Part shown: positions 10,108-22,700 of the stretch, piece after piece
Layout: every line of letters begins with the position of its first letter
How positions within the stretch are numbered: the stretch's first letter is position 1
Source of the DNA: Physcomitrium patens
Taxonomy: Eukaryota; Streptophyta; Bryopsida; Funariales; Funariaceae
DNA: 64,000 nucleotides
Reading direction: 5' to 3'
Assembly (NCBI RefSeq): GCF_000002425.4
Contig: NC_037262.1
Location: 3,974,080 to 4,038,079, forward strand
The notes under the pieces: generated by a model
Database searches by the model: none
What the model was told of the DNA's origin: nothing
Seen by the model: only the letters and a program-made list of their open reading frames with translations
Position numbers and translations under genes: made by a program

Positions 10108-12203
10108 ATGGCAGCCACTATTCGGAGGGTACGTGCATCTACTTTTCGAGTTGATGCAATTCTCTTTGTTCTTAATTTCAGTGATAAGTGCTGGTGAATG
10201 AAGGTGGGTTATGGATCTTTGGATGCTAGTGAATTTTTAGTGAGTGTCTGTGAGGAGAGGTTTTGGATTTCTCTCGCCAAGCGGGTGGACACGAGATGGA
10301 TTTGGTTTCATGAATACTGTTGCTGAACATCTCGTGTTCATCTGTTTTCTTATGGTTAATGCGCAATGCGAGTGATAATTTCACCAAATGCTGCATTGCG
10401 GAATGGCGTGTGGGGGAACGTGGAAGGCTGCTGCTGCTTTCATCTGCCAATTTTTGTATTAGACGCTATATGATGGTTGTGTCTGTGAGTGCTTTTCTTT
10501 TTATTTTTCTTTTCTTTTTCTTTTTCTTCAAATTCTAAACATTCATTCAGCTGTTTTTATTTTGCACTGACTCGAAGTTTCAAATTGCACATTCCCGGAT
10601 CTTAGCGGAGGCGTACAAATTCATGCTGGGATGTGTAAGTTACATTTTTTTTGTTCAAATTTACTTAAAGAATTGCCCATTTTTTAATGCAGATGTGGGA
10701 TACGTGGTCGCGGACAGGGTCCCTGTTCGGTACTGTGGACAAGCGGCGGCTTCAACATGAAATTGACACCCACAAACTTTTCCTCCTTACGAGGTATTAG
10801 TCAAAAATAAGTTTTATACAGTGTAGTTATTTAACCTATAGGTACCACACAAGTTTTTCGGTTTGAAAATCATGGGTGAACTTTAATTGGTCCCGTTGTG
10901 TACAGTTTCCAGCGTGAGGCCACTTCTGGGGAAATAGGGGTGGCAGAGGAACTCACAAAACTTGCTGAGGCGACACCTTTCGAAGAGCAGCAGCGACAAG
11001 TTCAAGAGCAAGTTCATGGACAGATTAAAAAATTGTCGACTGTATTGGACAGCATACTTCTTAAGGATCCTCTTCCTGAAATTCCAAGTCCGCCTTCAGA
11101 GAAGAAGCGACCCAGCGGTTTGTTTTTCGCTCTTGGAAGACAACCAGAACCTGAAGCTCCTCCTCGGTGAGTATTGTTCCATTGGATATATGTTCTTTCC
11201 CATCGAAATGTCGACATGTTTGGATCGTTGTATTTTACCTATCGAGGACCTTAAGTGGGATAGTTTATGGATCAAGAGGGAGTTACATGCCAAATTTAGG
11301 AATGACAATATGCCCACACCGCGCAGCGCAAACGCAATTGAGACGAAGCCATTAACTAGGGAGCAAGTAGCATCAGCCTTTAGAGAACACACGGGCTTCA
11401 CGTTATGTTTGCAACGATCCGGTATACCCCATGAAGAAGCGGGCACGGGTCTTTTCATCAAAGGAAGAGCTGAGCCAGGGACTGTGGTATCCATGTACCC
11501 GGGTGTCGTCTATTCTCCTTCACAGTATCGATACATCCCTGGGTATCCCAAGGTGGATGTCGATAATGGCTACTTGATATCCCGCTATGACGGGCTTGTA
11601 ATTGATGGCAAACCTTGGGGCAAGGGCGACGACATCCGAGAGTGGTGGGATGGTCACAATGGAATCTCCTTCGAGCAAGCGGCCGAACTAACGGGACCTG
11701 CGAGACAGTCTCTTCCAAGTTTCTGGCAATTCGTGGGTGGCGGCAAGGTGATGCAAGGTCCGCTGGAAGGTGCAGAGCTTGAACGGAGGAGCCCGATTGC
11801 ACTGGGCCACTTCGCCAATCATCCACCTGAAGGAGTTCATCCAAACGTCATGATCTGCCCTTACACATTCTCCATTTCTGGTCAACAATCCATGAGGGCT
11901 TACATTCCCAACGTTATGTTTGGAAATGATGAAGAGTTCGATATGCAGCGACGAGGTCCTCTTTGGATCAACGAGGGTAAGAAGGAGCGCCCTGAAGATC
12001 CAGCTGATACCAGGCTTTCTACAGTAGAAAGATCTGAGCAGCCGATCACTTTAATCAGCGATGTGCACACGCTGGTGTTGGTTACCACGAGAGAGGTGGA
12101 CAATGAGGAGCTGTTCCTGAATTACAGACTGAGTAGTTACATCCAGCAGCCTGAATGGTATCACCCGGTCAATGTCGAGGAAGAGAAACGCCGATGGGAT
12201 TAA
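10108..12203 (+). CDS. SETD9-like SET-domain protein, four exons
   Basis: Exons 10108-10128, 10693-10793, 10906-11166 and 11264-12203 keep frame through GT-AG introns and give 440 residues. If the first small exon is not used, the ATG at 10693 gives 433. The protein opens MAATIRRMWDTW, then has a charged helical region, and from about residue 188 a divergent SET domain: GTGLFIKGRAEPGTVVSMYPG, the asparagine-histidine motif in LGHFANHPPEG (about 308-318), YIPNVMFG, and the C-terminal EELFLNY (about 409-415). The GTGLFI...VVSMYPG...LIDG...YIPN...EELF-NY order is that of animal SETD9, a little-studied predicted methyltransferase. The plant protein carries extra insertions (for example a Trp-rich loop and a segment before DVHTLVLV). 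No substrate is known. Family assignment is strong; catalytic activity is inferred. Confidence 0.83.
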
Positions 12204-12439
12204 GTATTCTTGAGAATGTTACCGGCTGAACAGCGCCGATGCTTTTCGTACATCTCTATGCTTGCGTGATTGTCTCCACCTTCTCACTAATTCTTCGAAT
12301 GATTTTCTCTATTCCATGTCTCGCAAAAGATACTTGGTTTTACTTGGACTAAGCTTTGGAGTAGTTTCGAAGGAATGTGCGGGCCCTGAACACACGGTGT
12401 CAATCTTGATCAGGACACTTCTGAAGCTTGGCTTATGAA

Positions 12440-12475
<36 letters not shown>

Positions 12476-14140
12476 CTTTGCATCCTAAAATCATCTTCCT
12501 CAATAAGTTTTGGAAGCTAGGATTTTGAAGAGATGTTTAATCCAGTGTCTTCGAGACATAATACGTCATCAGATAAGACCCTTGCAAAGAATAGGATAAA
12601 CCATTTCGTGCATCTTCCTTTAATAATGATGAAAGTACGAGTGCTCTGTTCGGCATTGTTCGTAGATAATACATATTGAACAGGTCATGCATTCTCTCTA
12701 AGTGAAGGCAGGCACAGCAGCAAACTCATCTTTTACCCAGTTTTCAGGTGAGACTGGAAAGTTGTTTCGACGAATCAACAGTTCTTTGGTGATACCAAGA
12801 GAATGACGGTCTATTCCATTCGATAGATCGAAAGACTTCTTTGTTATGGATCACATCCCATCTTTTCTCCGAAAAAAATTCCAAAATAAAGGCAATGCTG
12901 AATTGGGTTGGACTCACATCTCCCGTTACGCAGCAGATGCTTTATGAATAAGAAATCCCCTTTTATACCCAGAACGTAGGCCATTATCATGTAGCCCTGA
13001 TGGAGACACCAAGACTTCCAATCTTCTACACCGGATCGGAAATGTAGCTAAATTGGTCCTAAATTGGCCAGACAAAGTCAGGCCCAAATTTTCATGAATG
13101 GAGCCCGAAGAAGAATTGGAACGAAAAACAATAATATAAACAAAATATAAATGGAAAAACACAAGATCCAAAGGGTCTGGCGAGAATGATGGAACCGCGA
13201 TGCCGTGCACTCGAGCACAATCATCGAACCTGAAATTCAGAACAGCTTGCCTCCACCAAACTTGGTTGCCTCTTGAGAGCAAAAGAGCATATTATCTCTA
13301 TTCCGAATGCCGTTTCGTTTCGTTTGAACATCGTTCTATTTTGTGAGCTCCGAACCTTCACTGGAAGACACTGAAGAATTACTGACATAGTGAATGTATT
13401 GAGTGCATCGGGAAGTAATCAGGGAGGCAGCTTTGTTTTGAGAGTGGGGCAGCCACCAGTGCGGCGAAGAGCCACTTCAGAAACCCAAAACCGTTGAGAT
13501 GCTTCAATTCTTATCCACTGCGGGGCATGGACTCGGATCTGGGAAATAGGACCCACAAGTTCGTTTCCTGTTTTTGAAACTCGTGCAAGTGACTCCCGAG
13601 CATCGAAGGAAGGCGGTGCCCCACTTTCCTGGCCACAACGGTGTGGGTGCTGAAGGTTAGAATGTCGGATTCGCTCTGTTTTAGCTGTTCGGTATGAAAA
13701 GGATCGTGTTGGGAAAAATATCGTTCCAATTTTGGCAGTGTGAACGATGGCCGTGACCCTGACCAGGATAACTGGGGCTCAAGCTCGGCATGACGTGGAT
13801 CTGGCTTCCCTGATTGCACGTGACCAGGAACGGAATTTATGAGCACGTGGTGGGCCCGACTATTATGGACAGACAAGTCACACTCATCACAGGTGTCCGC
13901 CTCCTGAAGTCCGCTGTCTGAACTTTAACTTTTGAATCTTTTTAACTTTTGCGTTTCTCAACTCCCAACAACGCTTTTGCTTCCCGTTTAACGTGATGGG
14001 TGCTCGGCTCCTAGTGCCATGTATTCTGTCCAAAGACTTTATTCTTCCATCCACCTTGGTTGCCTTCATAGGGCAATTTCTAATGTTGTCCAAACCAGGC
14101 AGACCTACAAGCTAGCCGATATGTCTATATTTGGGTATAT
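12204..14140. other. Intergenic, no gene recognised
   Basis: The first few hundred bases are probably the 3' UTR of the SETD9-like gene. Open frames of 118 and 121 codons at 13282-12926 and 13876-13511 (minus) have no domain I recognise and no splice-supported continuation. A T32 tract lies at 12442-12473. Confidence 0.4.
12442..12473. repeat. Poly(T) tract, 32 bases
   Basis: Uninterrupted run of T on the plus strand. It could be a microsatellite or the poly(A) tail of an old minus-strand retroposed sequence; no body of such an element was recognised to its right. Confidence 0.9.
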
Positions 14141-15118
14141 TGTGTATATTATTAATTTGACTACCCTAAAATCCCTTGTTCTCCAAGTTCCCTTCTTCAC
14201 AACCAATCAAGAGACTTCTTCGTCTCATTGTGTTGTATCCAAACTGTCTCATATAATAGTCATCAAAATTCAGTAGTAGTAATAGTAGCAAAGAATGTAG
14301 TAAATGATACTATGATTGTATCTATTGTCTTATGCAAATAATAAATATGTAAATAATTAATTTAGATGATGAAGCTAAAATAATACACTAATAGTATTAA
14401 AATATAAAAAACTATTTAAATTCTAAAATTGAATTTAATTATTATTTTTGATATTAAAGAATAAATCTGATATCAATCTATTTTATTTTAGAGTTTTAAA
14501 TGTAAATAGACAAACTTTTTAAAGTATTATTGTTTTGTATTCATACATAATATCATTTTTCAATTTATTTTGAATGCATATTGTATTAATTCTCGAGTTA
14601 TAATATTTAGTGTATTACATGGCTCAATTGTTTTCAAACAAGACAACTCATTAGATTAAAAAAATTGTGCAACCTTACAAAATATGTATATATATATATA
14701 TATATATATATCAAAGAAAACATGCCTAAATGTAAATAAATTACTTTTTATATAAAAATTTATAAATTTTTAATTACTTGAGATTTTGTAATTGGTATTT
14801 AAAAAGAAATAAATAGTAAAAATAAAACATCCTTAAAATTAATTATAAAATAATCTGAAATATTATTGAGCTAATTTTTATGCTAACACATTATAAGTTA
14901 TCTCACAATTCATTATGTATTATTCTTTTTCACTTAACAGTTATCATTTCATAAATAATAATTTTAAAATAACCAAATAATAAATAAATAAATATACATA
15001 CATATAATCATAAGAGATATTAATCAAGGATCAACTATATCAATATTATTCTTGATATGGAATTGGTTAGTTAACTATACTGCCACAAACAACCCACTAT
15101 TGGTGTCCACATTAGGAA
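14141..15118. other. AT-rich intergenic DNA
   Basis: Low-complexity AT-rich DNA with a TA microsatellite at about 14684-14711. No coding frame or terminal repeats were seen. Confidence 0.5.
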
Positions 15119-15562
15119 TTAATATAACCTTAACATTCTTGAATCTGTCCCATACAGCATTATGAGTGTGACGTCACGGATAAGTGGAATATTTAAATTA
15201 GTATGGACCACCCTCAATGCTAGTGTTCGGAAAATAGTTTCCATAGAACGGAGGCTTGTGCCAGCACCCCCTGGCACGCTGACGGACGTGGAGGGGAACG
15301 CTGCCTTCACCGCAGACGCGCGGTGGCGGTGGGTGGAGGCGGTGAGAATGTTGGGGGTGTTTTGTCTCTCGGCGTTGCGAGTGCGATTATTGCATTGCAA
15401 GTCGCGAGGTGAGTTCCCTGGTCTGCGCGATTCCTCAGCACTGCGTGCATACCAGCGATTGCATCGTCGTAGGTAGAAATCATCGCCTGCTGAAGCGATT
15501 CTGTTTGTTCTGAGTTCCCGTTTCATCTTTCGACTGGCGAGCTTTTCCTCGCTGCGTGGGAG
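15119..15562 (+). promoter_or_regulatory. Presumed promoter and 5' UTR of the M16 protease gene
   Basis: GC content rises sharply compared with the AT-rich DNA on the left, and the stretch runs into the start codon at 15563. Open frames on both strands here are mutual shadows with no domain. No TATA box can be placed with confidence. Confidence 0.35.
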
Positions 15563-16708
15563 ATGGGGCGTGGAGGATCAGCCGAGGTCGTGGCCGATGC
15601 AGCGGACGTCTTGAAGCCGCGCACGGACAAGCGTGATTACAAATGCGTGGTCCTTGAAAACGAACTGCAGGCGCTCATCATCAGCGACCCCGATACTGAC
15701 AAGGTCCGCCGAATGGAAATTGGGGTCCGTACGGAAGTGGAATTTGAGTTGCGGGTCTTGATGGTGTGATTTCTTTATGGAGTGGTGTGCGAGAGTTTCA
15801 CTAGTGTTATTTTTATTTTTTATTTTTTAAGATCTGGGGTGCGGGGGTTGTGCGCTGTAGTTTCCTGGAGAAGAAGTAGTGTAAAACGTTGTATTCGCAG
15901 GTGCAATGCGTCTGCCATTGAAGTCTCAGGAGACCAGTTTTGTGGGTGTCGCGTGATCAGGCATGTTGTGAGTGTGGTCTTGTGGCTAGTCAGTTTCTCT
16001 GTTTAGTTCGAGGGATTTTCCCTATTGTTAAATTATACTCGAATTGACTTTACACAAATTCCCCGAATTTAAGAGGTAGAGGTTTGCATCTGATGGTAGC
16101 TGCCTTCCTGATTGTAGATTTTGGAGGTCTTCTGGCCTTAACGTGGGAAAAGCACCTGATCCTACACTTCATCAATATCCTTTATGGTTTTCATGGATTG
16201 TGGGCGATGATTATAGTTTTGAGCATAGTCGTATCATTGGGATTTCGGTATCAGGTGGCAAAACAATTCTGGTCGTCGTTTTGGTTTAGCAGCCACGGAA
16301 TTCCTTGTGGAAGAATTATGAATTTTAATTTTTGGCTTTTGCAGTGCGGGTCAGCGCGTGGGCGTGGAACGCATTACATTACAGTGTAGTTTGAAACGTC
16401 TTTAATGTTGTTGCTCTGATTTATTATATTTGGGAAATGCTCCTGGGGTCATTTTTTAACCGTCGTGTCAACAGTCTTTTAGTTACGAACTTCTTCGTTG
16501 GGGATTTCGAGGTAATTAGCTCGCTTTCAAAGTAGGGCCGAGGTTGTTGAGCACTCATGCGCTTGCAGTGCTGCTCATGTTAAACCATATTTCCCTCATC
16601 TGATGCTTTTTACAACAGAACGGCTGATTATCAGTTGAAAAAGAATTTTCTGTCGAATTCAATTGCTTGAGTGTCGTTGGATTGAGAGCGCAAGCATTGT
16701 GGCATCGC

Positions 16709-16746
<38 letters not shown>

Positions 16747-19700
16747 CTATACATGTATGTTTTTTTAACAACAATATTTAAGCATTAGTTTGGACACCAG
16801 TTACGAACCTCGCAATTTCGAGTTTGGCGCTGGTGTCTTCAGGGTTTTGTAGTTGTGTGAGGTGTAGGCCGGATTATTATTTTTCCAAGCATTAATCTGA
16901 ATGCTGAATCTTGGTCTCAGGTTGTCTTCCTACATTGTCCCTGTTGATTTGATTCCTCAGAAATATCTGAAAATATCAAACAAACTTTCTTATCATGACA
17001 TATCCAGAATTCTCTGTCATTTGCCAGTCTTTCAATTTTTTTCCTCACACCATATAAATTGCAAAACTGGAAAGTACCTATTGGATTAGCGAGTCTTCTT
17101 CGGGGCTGGTGGTTATTGCTCAATCGTTGGTTGACTATATTTAAAGCCGTGGATGCACACCAACTTGGTAGCTGTTGGTATTATCTTGAAGTTTTCGCAA
17201 CGAAATATATTAGTTATCTGCATACTTCTATCCTGAGACTGCTTTGAAAGTGGCTGATACAGTAAATTGTGGTGCACTAGTTAGTTCTGCCTTGCATGTT
17301 GAGAATGCTTGTGCCCCTGGCATGCTATTCAGATTGTAAGTGCTCCTCTATGGGTAATCTCAATATGTGCTTATTTTTCAATTTCTTATTGCATATGGCA
17401 AGATTGGATTGTGATGTTTGCAGGCTGCAGCTTCGATGGTTGTGAATGTGGGATCTTTCAGTGATTCTGAGGGTCTCGAGGGATTGGCTCATTTTTTGGG
17501 TGTGTTTTCTGTCCTTGTGCTTGTCACCACTATTGGTTCTTTTGATGAAATATTAATATACTGCCCCTGTATTCGACATGCTAGGTTTTAGTCAGAATCG
17601 TTGTAGTTTTCTTCTATAACAGGTAATGAAGCGTTAGGCTGTTTTTACAGCAGGATCATTGCAGGTGGCGGCTCTCATGTTTATGTTACTAAAAGGCAAC
17701 TTTGACTTTCTGTGACCTCATGGGATGGAAAGTCGAGTTCAAGTCTTCCGCGATGCTTGCAGGGATTTTAATTAACTAAGGCTATTGCGTTGTTGTGGAT
17801 TCTAGCATTTCGCTATATCCTGATGTAATTAGTAGCTTCAACCAGTTTTTTTCGTTCCTTCCATCAACTTTTGATCGTGGCCTTGAGTTGGGATTTGAAA
17901 TGCAGAGCACATGCTATTCTTTTCCAGTGAGAAGTATCCTGAGGAAGACAGCTATTCCAAGTATCTTACAGAGGTACACATGCAGGGTCAGATATTTTCA
18001 TTTGCGATTTTTTTCAACATATGAAATTTTGCGTACCAGTTGTTCTTAAGTCGTTTATTTATTAAGAGCTGTTTTGAATGCAGCATGGAGGCCATTCGAA
18101 TGCTTTCACTGCAGCTGAGCATACAAATTATCACTTTGATATTAGCGCAGATTATCTGGAAGAAGCCTTGGACCGGTAAATGCTGAATTCTTTGACAAGA
18201 GAAAGCACCTGAGTGTTGTACACTAGCTGAAGCGGACGAAAATATATTGAGAAGTATCATTGAAGATTTTAGATTACATGTATTATATTGATGTTATTGC
18301 CTTGACACGTGATGATACTGTGTGTAGATTTGCTCAGTTTTTTATATGCCCATTGCTCTCTGCGGATGCAACGTCAAGGGAAATCAATGCTGTTCACTCA
18401 GGTGGTGCATGTTCTGCTGGATTTTCAGAGTGATGTTTAGGAATCTTTGATTAATTTGAGGTTCCTATTATTGCTGTTACCAAGTAGGAAAGGAACAAAT
18501 CATACATGAAATAAAACTATTCTCAGTCTTGTGTGTAAACACTGCAGCTTGCATTAGTCGTGAAGTCTTTGTGGATACTGACCTTGATAAGGTTATCCTC
18601 TTGCGTTATTTAAATACCAACTTTTCCGCCTGAAAAGTCAGTTACGTTGATTATTGTATCTTATAGTGGGGTGAGATGGAATTTGTGCTTATCAGAGAAC
18701 AGCAAGAATCTGACCATGGATATGTGGCGAATGAATCAAGTATGTACCCTCCTACTTGTCTTAAGTAACTCTAGCTTGTTCCTGAATCAACAAAGTTACT
18801 GATCTGTAATTTCAGTTACCAATCTGAAGATAATGCTTTGTGTTGTGTAGTTGACAAAAATGGTGAGCTCTAAAGATCACCCATTTCACAAGTTTGGAAC
18901 TGGTAAGTATTACCTTGATCATCCACAGCAGGACGATTTTCACATCACAGCACTGAACGGGCACAGGAATTCTGACGGCTATATCTGTATGCAGGAAATT
19001 TAGAGACTCTTGATATTGGTCCAAAATCAAGGGGAATTGATACTCGTGATGAGTTAGTCAAATTTTATAAAACCCACTATTCTGCTAACCTCATGCGGCT
19101 TGTTGTCTATGGTAGAGGTAAGCTATGGATTGGTTCGTTGCGATTTTCCATTCATCAAGGTCTTCATAACCTTGCTCGTTGTGATGCTTCTAGGTTGCCT
19201 TACACATTTCCCTTGTATATTAGAATACATGAAACTGTTGTGACGGATACCTTGGTGATACAGTTCACTTCGTGTAATGTTAATCGTATGAAACAGATTC
19301 GGTAGATGAACTTGCGAATTTGGTCCATAATAAGTTCAACCTTATCAAGAACACGGGCAAGAAAGCTGAAAAATTCAGTGGACAGCCCTGTCTTCCTGAA
19401 CACATGCAGGTATAGTGGTCTTACTATGAAGTGTCCTTTTTACTCTAATCAAGTATGTACTATTTATTCCCTGCTTCTTTCCCGGTGCATTTAATTTTAT
19501 TTTTTGGAATGTGAAACCTACAGATAATAGTCAAGGCTGTGCCTGTCAGAGAGGGGCACAACCTGGAAATGATGTTTCCTATAATACCGGAGATTCAAAA
19601 CTACATTTCCGCACCATCACGATACCTTGGGCACTTAATTGGACATGAAGCTGAGGGATCTCTGTTTGCACTCCTTAAGAAATTGGGTAAAACATGAAAG

Positions 19701-22700
19701 ATTCTTCTTAATAGGGCTTTGCTGCATACTGTGGTAATGTTCATTTATATTATTGTATTGTGTAAGGCATATTATAGTCTATTGAGGTCTGTATCTTGCC
19801 CATTTCATTATTCCCACATTTAATTTGGGTAAAAACATGAATGATTTGATTTGAAGAAGTGTCAAGTAGATATCATCATCATGATACAAAAAACGATTTT
19901 CAATCTATTTGTCCATGTGAAGCATAGTTCAATAGGTCATGTTCATGAATGGCATATGTGACAGGTTGGGCAAATGCCTTGAGCGCTGGCGAGATAGACA
20001 GCAGTTTGGAGTATGGATTTTTTATGATTGCAGTTGAATTGACTGACATTGGACAAGGTATGCTACTATGAACCCTTTATCTCAGCACCTTCAGCTGATG
20101 TAAAGTCTAAATCATTATTATCCTCTTGGCGAATCATTGACGCTACATTGTGGTTACAGAGCACATGGAAGAGGTCGCGAGCCTCACATTTCAGTACATT
20201 CGAGTATTGCAACAGGAGGGTGTTGCTGAGTGGATGTTTGAAGAGGTATTCATTGTATCCAGTATTCTCTGTCTGTGGTAGATGGAGAATTACTTTTTTA
20301 AGCTCCAGAGCTCTTGAGTTCAATGAAAATGTGATCAGAGAACATTGTCAATTTACTATATTTCCATTTTTTATGGAGAAGGTTCGAGCTGTTTGCGAGA
20401 TGAAGTTTCAATTCCAGGACAAGCGGCCTCCCATTTCATACGTCACAGATCTTGCAGGGAACATGCTGGTACGACTTTGTTAAGACCAAGAGTGCAATTG
20501 TGTTCTACGAAGTCATGTGTTCTTGGTTATACATATTTATGTGTGAATGTCTTTTATTTGGTACGAAGTGAATCATATTGCGGTATGTTTGTAAATGTAG
20601 ACTTAATTTTTTTCTCTTGTCTGTGCAGCTTTATCCTTCAAGAGATTGGGTAGCAGGATCTTCATTGCCCCGACGTTTTGATGCAGAGATCTTTTCAGGC
20701 TTAATTGAACAACTGAAACCCGAGCGAGTGAGGTGCTGATCTTGATTACCTTTTCTTGTTTCTTAAGCATGCTGGTTGCACCTAATTCAGAAGATAAATT
20801 GAGGCAGATTACTTTGAAGTGCAAGCAAAGTGAAGCTTTTTGTGTCTGTCGCTGATAGTTATTTCGATGCAAGTCTTTCAGGATATTTTGGTATTCAAAA
20901 CAATTTGAAGGTAAAACCTCTGAAAAAGAGCTCTGGTATGGGACAGATTACATTATAGAAAGAATTGAAGACAAGCTGGTGCAGGTACGACCTTACACTT
21001 TGCACTCTGACATATATTTAGGTTCAATGTTTGTCCGTCTAATTTGTTCAAAATAACCCCAAGAAATTTATCGCCGTATGTTGATAAACACATGAAAGAA
21101 ACTGAATCTGGTTCGAAAGCATCATGTAACTGAAATCTACGTTACTGATCAGGTTGCCAAACTTTCAAACGTAATTTTTTTCTGCACACAAGGCCTCCAA
21201 AGTTGATGGCTGCATTTACATTCTCACGTTATTTATCCTTGCAGGAGTGGTCAACTGCCCGGACTCATGAAAAGCTGCATTTGCCAAAGCCAAATGTTTT
21301 CATTCCCACTGATTTTGTTCTGAGGGATCCTGAGCCGAAAGTATACACTTTTTACCAATTATTTTGTTAAATTTGTAAGTGTGTATCTTGTCTGGATGTT
21401 GTTTCCTGCACTATGCTCCAACTACTCAATGCGGTGTCATCAATATTCAGGTGGATCATCCTTTCATCTTGAGGAAAACAAAGATGTCGAGATTATGGTT
21501 CAAACCTGATACTAAGTTCCGTACACCTAAGGCATGCATTCAAATGCAGTTCAACTGCCCTGAGTCCCACTATTCCCCAGAGGCGAGCGTATTGACCCGT
21601 ATCTTCACAAAACTACTAGTAGACTACTTGAATGAATATGGTGAGCTCACCATATTCATTCGTATTTGTCCAGATTTTGACCAAAAAGCAATTGATATTT
21701 GTTGCCGCAAACAACTGAAACAATATTCTGATTAAAACCTGAATTTGAACGCAATAAAAAAATTTAATTTTTTCTCTTGGTAATCTTGTAGAGCGGCATC
21801 CTTGCGTGACCTTTTATTAACACCTTGGAAATGTAAGATAAGAACAATTTTCCCAAGTACTTTTTTTATGAAAAGTCTCAGAAGCTCTGAGGACATCGTA
21901 TGTACATCCTTGTCCAGAATTCTGAAGTTGTGCTTGTGCAGCATACTATGCACAGGTCGCTGGATTGAATTACGGTATTGTAACGACCGCGACTGGATTT
22001 CAGGTGTGCTTTTCATCGTTGTTGAACTTGATTTATATTTCGCAACTTGTGCTAATTTTGAAGACGGTTACTGTGAAGTATATGGAGTTTTTCTATTGCG
22101 TGAAAATTGATGAGTGGGATATAGGTGTCTGCTTCAGGTTACCACCACAAGCTGATCGCTTTGGTAGAGAAGATAATTGATAAGGTTGTTAACTTCGAAG
22201 TGGAAGAGGAGCGATTTTCAGTCATTAAGGTTTAAAACTTACTCTGTTAATTTCTAATTGCCTATCATAGGAGATACGGTCTCAATTTTTTCTGTAGCTC
22301 AGGAAGGAACAAGATGATGTAGTTATAGGGTTTATATTGGTCCATATTTTGAGGAAGTATGAAACCTTAAGCCATTTGTCCAAGTTCGGAGCATGTACAG
22401 CTTCCATTTAGATGATAGGGTTTTCAAAACGAAGCACATGATGAGGAAAAATTGCTTAAATTGCTCTAATTTTCTTAGTATTTTATGGATACAGGAGAAA
22501 GTGATGAAGGATTATTTGAATTTTCGTTTTCAGCAACCATACCAGCAGGTCATGTATAATTGTTCTATACTTTTGGAGCACAAACGTTGGCACATCAATG
22601 AGTTTATTGAAGTATTGCCATCCTTGGAGGCCCGTGATTTGATTGCATTTTACCCGCGCATTCTGTCACGAATTTTTTTGGAGTGCTTTATAGCAGGTAA

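Noticed and set aside
10962..12203. 413-codon continuous frame as the whole SET-domain protein
   Set aside because: Its first ~100 residues come from reading exon 2 in the wrong frame plus the intron 11167-11263. The spliced frame from 10693 or 10108 gives a coherent N terminus.
15119..15526. 135-codon minus-strand frame upstream of the M16 gene
   Set aside because: It overlaps an equally long plus-strand frame, has no domain and lies in the presumed promoter/leader. A composition effect is more likely.
16084..16389. 101-codon hydrophobic frame as a small membrane protein gene
   Set aside because: It lies inside the 1.7-kb first intron of the M16 gene and shows no family match; the hydrophobicity follows from T-richness.
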